Source of the DNA: Prostheceraeus crozeri
Lineage: Eukaryota; Platyhelminthes; Polycladida; Euryleptidae
NCBI GenBank assembly: GCA_907163375.1
Contig: CAJQUW010006373.1
Span: 124,001 to 188,000, forward strand
Length of the DNA stretch: 64,000 nucleotides
Direction: 5' to 3'
Below the pieces are notes generated by a model, which saw only the letters and a list, made by a program, of their open reading frames with translations, searched no databases and had not been told where the DNA came from. Positions 46,431-58,230 of this stretch are shown one piece after another. Every line of letters begins with the position of its first letter. Position 1 is the stretch's first letter. The position numbers and the translations under genes are program-made.

Positions 46431-46926
46431 AGAATGATGGCATACCATACTGGTCGTGTGGTTTATCTTTCTCTGATCTCTTCTGATTTGCGGTTTTCTC
46501 TATTATTTGGTGAGTAGTCATCGGTAATTTTGGTATCATTCGGTCAGATACATCCTCCTGAATATCAATATTTTCGTTTGAACATCAGCAATTTGACAAT
46601 ACTTGAGTTATTAGCAAATTATTACCTACGGTCCTGATTTGTGCTCATCACTATCAATCGCTTCATTTGTGTCATCTCTTCACGCATTCATCAGAATTCC
46701 TCAGTGTCCACGACTGCAAAGTGGAAGCTATATTTAGACAAGTGTGCATGCAACAAGTGTCTTCGGATCAATAGTGCAGTGTGCTACCTCTGTCCGCCGT
46801 ATGATTGTGGCAGTTGGTATTGTCAACTGATATCAAAATCAGCTGTTATCAACTACCATTGCTACACCTCCGCTGTCACTGGAATTCTGAATTATTGATT
46901 TTTTGCGTGACTTGCGTGTCGCCACG

Positions 46927-47724
46927 ATGGATAATACGTCAATGAACATGTCACAAAATGCAGGCGGTTCAAGCAATTCTGACGACCTGTCTCTCAATAA
47001 TATTCGACGCATGTCGGATAGTGCATTCAACAAATTGACAAAGACTCAACTTAAAGCTGCTCTGAGAGAGGCGATGAGTACCAATACCACACTACAACCT
47101 GACCCTGTTGTTGATGCTCAAATGATAAGAACAGCTGTTGGCGAATCTGTTAGTCAAATAAAATCCGAGCTTATGCTAGAATGTAAGCGCTTGATTGAAA
47201 ATTTTGAATCTAAATTCGAGAGTCATATTTCTGAAATGAATCAACATCTTCAGAAAGTTGAAACTAATTTCATGTCTGAAGTAATGGATGAAGTTAGTCT
47301 TCGGGATTCGAAGAAAAACAACGTGATCATATTTGGAATTAAAGAGTCGAACAGCACTGATCGTGATGACTTTCAACGTATTGATCGCGAAAAAGTATCC
47401 GGATTGTTTTGTGCTCTTGGTATAACCACTGCAAATGTTGTTCGGTGTTTTCGCCTGGGAAGGCCCACCACAGATGGTCGATCCAGACCTTTAAAGGTGA
47501 TGCTGGATTCTAATGTCAGCAAAGATGAAGTAATGAAATGCTCTCCTCAGTTGAGAAGATTACCTGAAGACCACGTTTATCGAAGAGTCTTCATCAAGCA
47601 TGACTTAACCAACAAACAACGAGAGCAGGAACGCCTTCTACGCTTCGAATTTCGAAGGCGTCGGAAAAATGGTGAAAATGTTTTCATAAAAAATGGTAAA
47701 ATTGTACTGCGGTCAACGCAATGA
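46927..47724 (+). CDS. LINE ORF1 protein (RNA-binding, coiled coil)
   Basis: The 265-residue protein starts at an ATG in good vertebrate-like context (CCACGATGG). An earlier in-frame TTG at 46,903 is not a likely start. A Ser/Asn-rich N-terminus is followed by a heptad-like stretch (about residues 60-125, SQIKSELMLECKRLIENFES), probably a trimerising coiled coil. An RRM-like domain (about 130-210) contains KKNNVIIFGIKES and RCFRLGRP. A basic C-terminal domain has HDLTNKQREQERLLRFEFRR. This order matches ORF1p of L1/CR1-type LINEs, which bind the element RNA. The stop TGA overlaps an ATG (ATGA, 47,721-47,724), a common ORF1-ORF2 junction. Confidence 0.85.
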   Translation: MDNTSMNMSQNAGGSSNSDDLSLNNIRRMSDSAFNKLTKTQLKAALREAMSTNTTLQPDPVVDAQMIRTAVGESVSQIKSELMLECKRLIENFESKFESHISEMNQHLQKVETNFMSEVMDEVSLRDSKKNNVIIFGIKESNSTDRDDFQRIDREKVSGLFCALGITTANVVRCFRLGRPTTDGRSRPLKVMLDSNVSKDEVMKCSPQLRRLPEDHVYRRVFIKHDLTNKQREQERLLRFEFRRRRKNGENVFIKNGKIVLRSTQ

Positions 47725-47745
47725 CTGGCAGCCCTTTCAATTCTC

Positions 47746-50348
47746 ATGACGAATGCTCGTTCCATTGCAAAAGTTGGAAAGATTGACGAATTAAGACTGT
47801 CATGTTCATGTCATATTCCTGATATAGTAATTGTTACTGAGACTTGGCTCAGGCAGAGAAATTCATGACGATTCCAATTTTGATATCCCAGGGTATTGTA
47901 TCTTTCGTTGTGATAGGAAAGATCGCCGTGCAGGCGGAATTGCTGTGTGGACAAAACAAAACATTACGGTTAAATGTTTAAATCACTCTACTGAATTTTG
48001 TGAATCTTTGTCTTTCTTTCAAGTACAACAGCAAGCATTTTGCTATGATTTCTTTGTACATCCCTCCAAATCCAACTGCTGAACAACGTAGTGTGATATC
48101 CGACTCACTGTGTTGTATCATTGACTCTGTTACAAATGATTTCCTTGATATAAATATCATTTTGACAGGAGATTTCAATAATTTTGATCCCTGTGAGATC
48201 CAGTCCACTTTTGAGTTTGTCGACAAAGTTGTATCTGCAACACGTGGCTCTAATATTCTTGACAAAATTGTGGTCAGCCCAAACATTGATGAGATATATT
48301 CTCATGCAGTTGTTGGTCCACCTTTATCTTTAGGACGTCGTGGATCACATGGCCAAGTATTGTTACGTCCTGTTTGTAGTCAGGACAATGTACATGATGT
48401 ATCAAGTAGAATTGTTTTTGACACCAGTAAACGTTATATGTCCGATTTCATGCAGAAACTTGGAAGTATATGTTTTGATGATATGTACAAGGAACCAAAC
48501 TTGAATGAGAAGACTGATATGTTTTACAATAAACTTTATAAATGTATATCCGTTTTTCCAACCAGTTTGGTGTCTCTTACATCTCGAGACAAGCCGTGGA
48601 TGACTCCTCGTTTAAAAGATCCAATCAATAAGCGTTGGATGGCGTATCGCAAGAGGAATTTCTCATTGTACAAACATTACAAAGAAAAGTGCTACAATGA
48701 AATGAAGAGATGCAAAAGCCGCTGGATCGAGAAATCAAAGACTTCATCAAAAAGCATGTGGAATGTCGTCAATGATGTAACTGGGAAGAGCAATAACAAC
48801 TCATTATCCCAGTTTGTGATGAATTTCCCTGACATTGACAGTGCTGCTAATGCCATAAATCAATGTTTTGTCGATTCTTTCACTTGTAAGGAATCAGTTG
48901 ATCTACCGACTTCAGATGATGACTGGAATCCTTTGGCCGATCCCATAGATGTCTTCAGTTTTCTGGACAGTTTATCTACTAAAAAGGCAACCGGATCAGA
49001 TGGGATTCCCAACTTATTTTACAAGATTTCTTCACCTTCTTTGGCTGAGCCATTATGTCTTCTCATTAACAGTTCTATCTTGAATCGGATTGTACCTTCA
49101 TCATTCAAAAGCTGTATAGTTGCCCCAGTGCCTAAATGTCGTTCTCCATCTGCTGATCAATTTCGACCTATTACTTTATTGAGCATACCAGCGAAATTAC
49201 TTGAGCATCAAATTTTGAAAGCGATGCGTTCTGTGTTTATGCGACATATTCCGAGTTTTCAATTTGCATATAGAGATATGTCAAATACTTGTTGTTGTCT
49301 CATCAGTGTCCATGATATTGTAACCAAATACCTCGACTCTCCAGACATTGGTGGCTGCATACTCACCAACTACGATTTTTCCAAAGCATTTGATTCAATT
49401 TTGCATCGTATTCTGATTGATAAACTGATGAATCTAGGTTTTTCGAATGGTTTTGTCAGATGGCTCGGTTCATATCTTGATGCCAGATATCAGTCTGTAC
49501 GCATAGGTAGTGTTCTAAGTAAGCCCATGTTAGTGAGTAGTGGTGCTCCTCAAGGCTCCCTTTTGGGGCCGTTCTTGTTTGTAACATATTGCCATGATCT
49601 AAAAGCAAAGTCTAACTGTACCTTTATCGCAAGTTATGCTGATGACATTTGTGAAATTACACCTACAAAGCGAGAAACTGTAAAGGAGTGTATTGAGATT
49701 GCTACATCCGAATTTTACCATGTCAAGTCGTGGGCTGAAAGAAATTGTCTCAAATTAAATCAGTCCAAAACGAAAGCAATGAGCATTTGTAAAAGTAATT
49801 TTTCCATCATGTTCCCGTTTCCTTTTGCTATTGTCAATGAAATAAAAATCTTGGGTGTAACCTGGACCGATGATCTCAAATGGAATATGCATTTTGCCAA
49901 TATTGAAAAAAAATTGTTAGAGGCGGATGTATACTATAAAAGTTCTCAGAAGTGTTTTAAATCATGATGATTTGTGGCAAGTTTTTGATAGCACAGTGGG
50001 AAAAGTTCTGCTATATTGTACACCTTTGTTTGGTAAATTGAATTTTGAGGTAACTAGCATGATCAATGAGATGTATAGGCGTGCTCGGAATATGATTTGT
50101 TCCCAGAACTGCTCGTGTAAAAAGATGTGAATGTTTTTCATGCCATGCGTCAAAAAGCTTTTCTGTGCCTGTTCGATAAAAGCCAATCAACAAACCATCC
50201 TTTGAACCTGATTATATCTCACAAAATTAACAATCGTGCAACCATCCCTCTGTGTAAAACTGTCAGAAGACACAATTCATTTGGTGTATTATCAGCGTCG
50301 ATTTTCAATGGCTATACTGATTTGACTTTATATGATTTTGATGTGTGA
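47746..50348 (+). pseudogene. LINE ORF2: endonuclease and reverse transcriptase, frameshifted
   Basis: Starts with MTNARSIAKVGKIDELRLSC and VTETWL (endonuclease Asn and Glu motifs). Frameshifts near 47,852 and 48,000 precede a 655-codon open stretch (48,000-49,967). That stretch has LTGDFNNFD, a region where SDH reads GSHG, and then the reverse transcriptase: TGSDGIPNLFY, FRPITLLSIPAKLLE, YDFSKAFDS, SGAPQGSLLGPFLF and the catalytic YADD at 49,635-49,646. Further shifts near 49,925 and 50,130 precede the C-terminal tail ending near 50,348. Functionally it would nick DNA and prime cDNA synthesis, but this copy is broken and its endonuclease altered. Confidence 0.85.
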
Positions 50349-50593
50349 CGATCTTATTTTATCCTATGTTGTAAACTTTGCGATTTTCATTTTGAAATAT
50401 ATATATATTTCTTCTTAAAAAATATTTTTACTTTTTATTTTGAGGCATAAAAACAGAGGGAGCAAACTTCCATTTTCATTATTGAAACCTTCCATTTCAA
50501 AATGCGCCTCCCGTTAACTGCCAATACATTTTCTTTGTCATCTCAGCCTTTCTTTGTCAATACAGCCTTTTTCACCTCTGACTCACTTATCGC

Positions 50594-53365
50594 ATGGTCT
50601 CTTCATCACGCCTCGTGTACAGCCGCGCCGACCTACTCTGCCTGAGGGATAACTTTCCCCTACCTCGCACCACGTGGCGAAGTCTGTGGTTCCATCGGGT
50701 ACTAGCCAGGCGACCTCCCTTGATTCGCAGCGACGATCAGCTACGCCAGCTTCCCCATCAATCCTCTGCTGCCCAACCTCACCGACCAGTGACCTCCTTC
50801 CCTATCGTGAGTCAGCGAGATGCAGAGGGAATTCCCGACAACTACGATCGCCTCCATATGCCTCCCATCTCTCTCCCCAAGGAGCGATCAGCTGAGCGGC
50901 TCGCACACCCACGCGCCCACCTGCCTGGCTCTCCGCCGGCGTCTGGCAACTCGACTCGCCCTGGAACAAGTGGATCAGCCGATCCGACTGCAGCAGCCTT
51001 CTCTTCTTCCGACCATCAGGCAGCGCACCGTAAGGTACTTGCCAGGAAGAGAACTGCATGTCGACGTGAGCGCCTTCAGCTGTTATCTGCGAATATCCGA
51101 GGATTCCACTCCAATCTCCACGCTCTACAGACTGTCCTCCCATCATATGACGTAGTGTGTCTGTGCGAAACATTCCTGACATCGGAGGCTTCGCCGATTG
51201 TCCTGGGCTTCAGCATTCACCGTAGGGATCGCAGCTTGCACGGAGGTGGGGTCGCGGTGCTTGTACGGGAGGAGATCGACGCCCTGCCGCTGGTTGTAGA
51301 ATCGGCCATCAACCTGGAAGCTATCTGGCTCCGAGTGAGACGGCGCTCAGGTCGAGGTTGCTGCATCATCGGTTCCGTCTACCGCTCACCCAGCTCGTGC
51401 CCTTCCGCCTTCTTCGAGTCCTTGGAGGAAGCCATCGCCTCCATTCGCTCTGCCCATCCCAACTCGGAGATCATCATCTGTGGCGACACTAACTCTCATC
51501 TACAGGAATGGGGCGACATTCGAACTGACAGTGCTGGTCGGTCTGCTCTTTCTTTCTGTATCAGCACTGGTATGGCTCAAACAGTCAGAGTTCCTACCCT
51601 CATTCTCGGATCCGGCATTCGCTCAGTGATTGACCACTGCTATACTGACTTACCTGACCATGCTATTCACACCAACATCGTCCCTGTCATCGGATCATCG
51701 GATCACTGTGGGGTGTCCATCACCCTTGCCTCCACCCCCAACCGTGACCGGCCCTACTACCGCACCTTCCTCCAATACAATCGCGCTGACTGGGATGGTC
51801 TGCGAGCTCATTTCAGCGCAGTCGACTGGTCGCTGGTCTTCAGCGGATCGGTAGACGAGGTGTGGGAGAAGTGGCGGGCAAATGTTATCTCCGGTGTCAA
51901 CCGCTTCATACCATCCAAGACCACGAAGCTGAAACCCAAATCTGCGCCATGGTTTGGCCTCAAGTGCATCCGTGCACGCGACAAGAAGATGGCTGCGTGG
52001 AGGCTTTGGCGTCGCAACCCCTGTGACGCCTCTCACAGCTGCTACCGCAAAGCCTGCACAGATGCGCGACGGACCTACGCAGCTGCACGCCGCTCGTATC
52101 TTCACTCAGTCGCTCTTGGCGTTGAGAACAAACCGGGGTCACCCAAGAGCTTTTGGAAAGCAATCAATGCTGCCATGGGTCGTCTACATGGCCCCTCCAT
52201 CCCCACGCTGCTTCACGACGACAAAGAGCTGTCCACATCGCGAGAAAAGGCTGAACTACTAAACTCTTGCTTTGCCTCAAAAGGTCGCTCACCACCGTCT
52301 CTCGAGCCGTTGACCGACGATGTGCTTGAAACTCTCAAGTTTGGAAACCATTAAGTGTTTCTCCTTCTTCAACGTCTCCAAGTCACCAAATCAACAGGCC
52401 CCGACGACATCAGCGCCCGGGTTCTCCGCGAGTGTGCAAGCGAACTCGTGTCCCCCCTCTCGCGGCTGTTCCGCCTGTCACTCACCGCGGGGCGTGTGCC
52501 ACAAGGCTGGAAACACGGCCGCATCACTGCATGTCTCAAGGGAGGTGCAAAGAACAACCCCGAGAACTACAGACCCATCTCCATGCTACCTATTGTGTCT
52601 AAAATGTTGGAAACGATCATCAACCGACGACTGCTACACTTCCTAACCGACCACAATGTGATTCAGGACCACCAGTTCGGCTTCAGGACTGGCAGATCTA
52701 CTTTAGATATGGCCGTGAACGTCACCCAGCGCTGGTCGAATGCCCTAGATAGTGGTCGGGAGGTCAGAGTGGTGTCCCTTGACCTGTCAAGGGCGTTTGA
52801 CCGTGTCTGGCATGAAGGACTCCTCGCAACACTTGCAGCATGCGGAATTAGCGGCCGGCTACACTGCTGGCTGGAAGACTTCCTCCGTGGTCGTTCTCAA
52901 TCCGTGGCCATCTGCGGTCAGGAGTCTACTGCTCTACCCGTGCGCGCCGGCGTCCCCCAAGGCTCAGTCTTGGGTCCAACGCTGTTCCTGGTGTTCTTGA
53001 GGGACATCGAGGACGGTCTGGCGTGTAGCTTGGACCTCTATGCTGACGACAACACCCTGCATAGAGTCATCGAGAGTCGGGGGGATCGTGTGACAGCAGC
53101 CGAAGCCATCAATACAGACTTAAACACCATCCATCGTTGGGCAGATACGTGTTGCGCCAAGTTCAACGCCTCAAAAACTCGTGCGCTCACCATCAGTCGT
53201 GCTCGTGACGCTGCCAGTGCTCATCCACCGCTATTCCTCGCCGAGGAGCAACTGGTGGAGGTAGTACAACTCTCCATCGTAGGACTCACCAACCGTCTGT
53301 CCTGGGGCGCCCACGTGAGAAAGATCGGCATCATGAGTGGCCAACAGCTAGCCCGTGTCGTCTCA
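50594..53365 (+). pseudogene. LINE ORF2 (endonuclease + reverse transcriptase), one stop
   Basis: The ATG at 50,594 opens a 586-codon frame to a TAA at 52,352-52,354, and the same frame continues directly to the insertion. Residues 1-155 are a Ser/Pro/Arg-rich leader without zinc knuckles. The endonuclease (about 161-380) keeps all hallmark residues: N167 in SANIRG, E192 in CET, GDTN at 297-300 and SDH at 369-371. The reverse transcriptase follows the stop: TGPDDISARVL, NYRPISMLPIVSKMLE, SLDLSRAFDRVWH, AGVPQGSVLGPTLF and the catalytic YADD at 53,039-53,050. Apart from one nonsense codon and the insertion it looks well preserved. The part after the insertion is at 58,430-58,958. Confidence 0.88.
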
Positions 53366-53712
53366 ACTTATATTAGTTTTATTAAATATTTGGTAAATAC
53401 TTGCCAATAATTTACAAACTTTTTATTAAATATTTAATAAAATTTTTATAAACTTATCAAGACCTAGTAAATATCTTATAAAATCGTGTATTATAGATAA
53501 ATTACTTATAATCTTTTTGTAAATTATTATTTAAGTAACTACTAATTTAAATATTCCTAAAATCGTTGATAAAATTCATCTAACACTACGGAGCATTTCC
53601 GATGATGCCATTTGCCAAGCATGCTCTGATGATGTATTACGTATTGCTGCTTTATCGGCTTTTGTAGTTTCATCTAGATTTCCAACCCATTCGTAGAAAA
53701 GAGCGTGAACAC

Positions 53713-53907
53713 ATGGATATTAAGCTCACGTTCTATCTAACAAATGATGGTCAACTAGACTGTCTGAAATTCTGTAAAAGACACGAAACTTTAGCATATG
53801 ACAATTGTGATATGATTAGGCTAATGAAAAACAGTGAATCGTTATCGGTCAAAACAATGGCAAATTCGAGGATTCCGATTTTGTGGTTTTATCTGAATAC
53901 CCATTCG
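53713..53907 (+). other. Unknown short open frame in AT-rich insertion
   Basis: This 65-codon frame (MDIKLTFYLTNDGQLDCLKF...) is preceded in frame by an open PIRRKEREH segment. A second, similar string (PFVKKERKRVRILTFPTNAG) is encoded near 53,897-53,956 in another frame, so the region contains two diverged copies of one short coding-like motif. I recognise no family. It may be a remnant of the protein of the surrounding 5-kb element. Confidence 0.25.
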
Positions 53908-54879
53908 TAAAAAAAGAACGTAAACGAGTGAGAATCCTCACATTCCCAACAAACGCTGGGTAATACACAAATAATATATGACAATTACACAGATTGAATG
54001 AAAATTCTGAGAAAAAAGAAATTATCTATTAATAACGATGCGATGATACAGGTGAAGGACACCATGATTAAGTATAGATGAATCGTGGGGTAAGCTAGTG
54101 ATGAACATCCAAGAAGGATAAGCAGATTAAAAGGCAGCGTCATTATTAAATGTGCAGCTGACACATCTGATTGCATCGCAGGAGAATTTCGAAATAGTCG
54201 AATTACAGCACGTATAGGAGTGGGCATTAAATAAGAACCTCAACATCAACTAAACAAAATCACAAATCTTTCAAAGACCCAGAACCAACACGGGGCCGTT
54301 ACAACTTCCTAACATAGAAGAACAACAGAAATCACACTCCTTGAGATCAATTTCAAACAAAAACTGCATATGGACACCCACGTCAGCAAGATATTGAAAA
54401 TACAGGGCGTAGCGGTTCCGTAGGGGCTGGAGTCGATACGTATTCTTTTCGTCTCTTTTTCATTTCTTTGGTATTCTGATCCACGGAATGTCGTAACTTC
54501 TCACATACATTTGTGAAGTTTACAATTGCGTCGACTAATCTCTGAAAAATAGACATATTAGGCTAAGTATCATTAGGTGCTACACTTATGTTATAGTCTA
54601 TACAAAGATATTAAAATATGCCACACGTATTATAATATCTTTGAGTCTATACGTACATGCTTATTTTGTACATCATGCTGATTGATTTTCTTATCACACC
54701 GAAATGCGGGTACCGAAAGGGGTGTGGAAGTAATCATACATCTCCCCAAAATTCTAAGTAGTACGTGTCTCATAACAATTTACATACATCTACATGTAAA
54801 AAATCTTTATAATAAGCATTAATCTAACTTATTGATAGTAATTTCATAAACAGCTCTTCAATTGAGCTGATAGATAAAT

Positions 54880-55113
54880 CTATAATATCCAAATTAAACA
54901 TGTCTTTCGTTGGTGTAGAACTTTTGGTTCATTGTCATTCTCGAATTTAACTACAAATAAATCATCTTTTCTATCACTGACTTCATATTTTGCTGTATAA
55001 GTTTCATCATCACTCATTGAATCGTCTGTTTCCTGATCTTCTGAGAGGCTGTGAATTGTACGGCATTCGTAAAAATTATTTTTTCTAACAGATTTTATTC
55101 TTTGTCTGTACAT
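54880..55113 (-). other. Unknown acidic open frame in AT-rich insertion
   Basis: A 77-codon frame with an ATG start encodes a basic N-terminus (MYRQRIKSVRKNNF) and an acidic middle (SEDQETDDSMSDDET), a composition often seen at transposase N-termini. It has no recognised domain. It lies inside the 5-kb insertion and may be an exon or remnant of its protein. Confidence 0.3.
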
Positions 55114-56554
55114 TACTGTTAGTAAAACTTTTACTTGTCAGAGACTGCAGACTGAATCGCGGTAAGCTGGTAAGATTAACTCTTTTGTGAGACTAATAAG
55201 CAAGTAAATTTTGATTCGGATTCTGATTGGTTCTTCAAAAACTTCTTAGTACGCATTTTATTTATTAGCTACATCATTTTATAAATAAATATAACATTTT
55301 ATAATTCAATAATAATAATACCAAGATTTGAGTACATAAAAGCTTTTTTAATTAATATTTGACATGTTTAATATAATTTTTTAATAGTAGCATATTTCTT
55401 TTTCTAAAGAATGATTGGTTAAGTATTGACGAATGGTTTGACAATGATTTTTTTATCAACGCATTTGTCAATTAAATTCACTTTACATACTTAGCTATTT
55501 TGATGAAAGAGATGACATTTTCAAATAATATCACGTTTTTAAAGAATACATTTTTGCAAAATCTTTCTGTTACAATTTAGTATTTTTTTAAACTTTGTGT
55601 GACTACAAATATCTAATACAGACAAAAATGAATTCAACAATTGAGAACATGGAATGACAAATTTTAGAGGTACGGCATGATCAAAGGTAAGGCAAAATTA
55701 TAACTCGCACCAAATTCCTCTCCAGTACGATCATACGTTTCATTCACTGATTGGCCAAAAAATAGCGTGCAATAAAATCTTTTGCAAATCATTTAGTTTA
55801 GAATATTTTATTCGACGCTGATAATATGAAAAGCATTTTATTACAAAATTTACTTTAAATAACTTAGAAAATATAATTTCAGACATAAAGTTAAAAGGAT
55901 ATTTAAAAATCTACATATTGATGCCGTCATTGTACCAGGGAGTAGAGACTATCGAGTTGTAAGCTAACCAATGGTAATCAATATTAAATATGTTGTGACA
56001 AGGTAATGAATCTTGGATGACTTTCTACCACAAACAAATTAGAAGTTGTGGAGCTAAAAATTAAATTTGTTTATTATTATCAATTGACAATTAACTGAGT
56101 CTCACGTACAACTGATTTTTCAATTATTCTAGACCCCGATGACTCTTTTGATGAAATGATTTAAACGTGTCGGCAGTAATTCAAAACTGATGATATGATT
56201 TTTCTAAATCTTTAAGATACCTAGTAGTTATTTGGAAAGAATACGTCGAAAATAAGACTGATTCTTAATTCTTTGAACCCTACGCTCATGTAGAGAGCAG
56301 TTACCCAGAACCTAGAGATTTTGGCCTATTTTGAGATGCTCCTAATTATTAAGTATTTATCTGATTGTATTGTAAATTGAGATATAATAAGTTTAGGGTA
56401 TCCCCTTTTAAGTGATTGTAGATATAGTGGTATTTCTTGTATAAAAAGTGCAAAAAATGATTAACAAAACTATGTGCTTATAGACTAAAAAAAAGTTTTC
56501 AAAAAAGCAAATCGCTCAAATATGTCGATACACATGATCGGTAAATCTAATCAA

Positions 56555-56700
56555 AGCTTTCAGCTGTGTGCCAGAGACCAAAGCAAGGAGAAACACAAAG
56601 TGCTTTCTGACATGGAGCGCATTTATACCTTGTTTCACGTTGTTATCGTCCTTCAGCAACGACAGACCTGTTCCTTCTGATGAGCGAGCAGACATGACAT
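56555..56700 (-). pseudogene. piggyBac transposase C-terminal zinc module
   Basis: Directly downstream of the N-terminal part, the minus strand encodes CHVCSLIRRNR, a stop-interrupted stretch, then ETRYKCAPCQKALCVSPCF and GLWHTAESFD with a stop. This is the cysteine-rich C-terminus of piggyBac transposases. Its immediate junction to the YWS block shows that about 350 residues of the catalytic core were deleted. Confidence 0.8.
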
Positions 56701-56782
56701 AGCCTTCGTGGACCAGTAATCGATTATGCGGCTTTTTACGACTACACTCATGTGTATTAGCAACGAAAGAAAACCTCGAATG

Positions 56783-57184
56783 TCATTCAGAGACAGGCTT
56801 CCATTTCCTGAATATATAATTCGGAGAAGATTCCGGATTCTGAAGACTCATCTGAGTAGCATACATGTTCGTGTGACGCTTCAGTATCTTCATCATCTCA
56901 GGAGTCCAAAAGAGACAGAAGAATTTATATGGAGTCACACAGTCATCTGGTATATTGACAACGCCACTGTCTCCCGTAAATTGACAACGACTTAGAAATC
57001 CTCGTAGGTTGCGTGTCCAGCCGTCGTCGGACGTTTCGAAGTCTTCTTCTTCAACATCATCAATCAATGAGGCATCATCTTCCTCTTCAGATTCCGGTTC
57101 AATGTCTGAACCGATGGATAGAAGCCTTTCGAGCACCTCGGCGGGAGATATCGTCGCACGTCGTGTTGTCATTTCACACACCAC
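56783..57184 (-). pseudogene. piggyBac transposase N-terminal part
   Basis: The ATG at 57,184 opens a 133-codon frame. An N-terminal acidic region (SDIEPESEEEDDASLIDDVE) is followed by FTGDSGVVNIPDDCVTPYKF and a FFCLFWTPEMMKILKRHTNM segment, which match the start of the DDE_Tnp_1_7 domain. A frameshift follows at about 56,790, after which SLNDIRGFLSLLIHMSVV and DYWSTK continue the same domain to about 56,690. The catalytic Asp triad is absent. The nearby subterminal palindromes are candidate transposase binding sites. Confidence 0.85.
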
Positions 57185-57984
57185 GATGAAAATGAGCGCA
57201 CGCAGTTATTCTGCCTGACAAAAAGAATCAATGCTTGGCACCGTTCCCAATGACTCATCAAGTCAGCAGACAGCAGACAGACTGTTAACAATAAGCCAAT
57301 GTTGTTGCTGACGTGATTTGATTGCCAACAGCTTGATTAATAGTCGCAGCGAGGAAAAAATATCCAATACCGAGTTAACTCGGTATTAGGGCTGAGAGGT
57401 TGTTGAGCAATACTGAGTTAACTCGGTATTACATGTAGGGTTCAAAGAGTTAATTGTAAAAATCATTCTAATTCCTGATATTTCAGGGAAAATCGTATTA
57501 CAACTTACTTTTAAAATACGGCTTAATCTTTTTTTCAAAACATGATCTTATTCTTCCTGATTCGTAGCACACATAAATTTCAGGCAAAATCAAACCGAAA
57601 TCTAAATAGTTATCTTGCAGAATGACAAAGTAAAATAAATCAAGTTAAATCTTACTGAATCTTGTTCAGTTTAACACTGATTTAGACGGAAAATATTGTA
57701 ATGAAATGATTTTTACTGAATTTGCATGGTTTAATACTGCTTCACCCTGACTTTTCAGAATACAATTGCTTGGGAAGTAGCGAAGATACACATGCTTTGT
57801 GAAACGATACTGCAATTGAAAGTAATTTAATTTTCCATGGATAAAACAAATTAATTTTATTTGCTCACAAACTATCATGCATAGTAGGGAGTGGAATGAT
57901 TCATTAGACCGAAGAAAATAAATCCGACATTCATACACATGAACACTCATATCAGAGATTTTTTAGTGCAATGTCGATTTTCAA

Positions 57985-58230
57985 GTGATGTCAAAATATG
58001 ATGCGGCTATATCTCCATTTAGAAGTATGTGTAAGAAGTGTCCAACATATCGAAAATATGCTGATTATATATATCGAAAATATACTGAGGAAATTGACAA
58101 TGATATTCACGTGAGACTTATTAGAGCAACACCTCGCGGTCTTGGTAACAACTACACAGATTTGACAGTTTTTTTAAATATAATTTTGATAATTTATCAT
58201 ATTATTGTAAAAGCATTGGAAAGAAACTGA
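57985..58230 (+). other. Unknown open frame near right end of AT-rich insertion
   Basis: An 81-codon frame includes MCKKCPTYRKYADYIYRKYT and IHVRLIRATPRGLGNN. The Cys pair and Tyr/Arg-rich composition look more protein-like than neighbouring frames. No family recognised. It may belong to the element that makes up the 5-kb insertion. Confidence 0.3.

Larger units (their letters stand above)
46640..50425 (+). mobile_element. Two-ORF LINE, CR1/Jockey group, nearly full length
   Basis: Contains a leader region, ORF1 (46,927-47,724), ORF2 (about 47,721-50,348) with endonuclease and reverse transcriptase, and an AT-rich 3' region. ORF1 is intact, while ORF2 carries about four frameshifts, so the copy is recently inactivated. 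Fragments of the same or sister families lie at 2.0 and 18.9 kb. The exact ends are not fixed. It is flanked by inverted copies of a ~60-bp repeat. Confidence 0.85.
56265..57453 (-). mobile_element. Internally deleted piggyBac element (1.18 kb)
   Basis: TTAA target sites at 56265-56268 and 57450-57453 bracket inverted ends TTCTTTGAACCCTAC (left) and CTCTTTGAACCCTAC (complement of right), which match at 14 of 15. TTAA duplication is diagnostic of piggyBac. The interior on the minus strand has the transposase N-terminus and, directly after, its C-terminal zinc module, with the catalytic core missing. Two copies of a 22-bp near-palindrome AATACCGAGTTAACTCGGTA lie close to the right end. Non-autonomous, nested inside the 5-kb insertion. 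Confidence 0.9.

Noticed and set aside
50594-53365. Group II intron or bacterial retron reverse transcriptase
   Set aside because: The N-terminal endonuclease, PQGSVLGP/YADD context and (AAAT)n tail identify a eukaryotic LINE.
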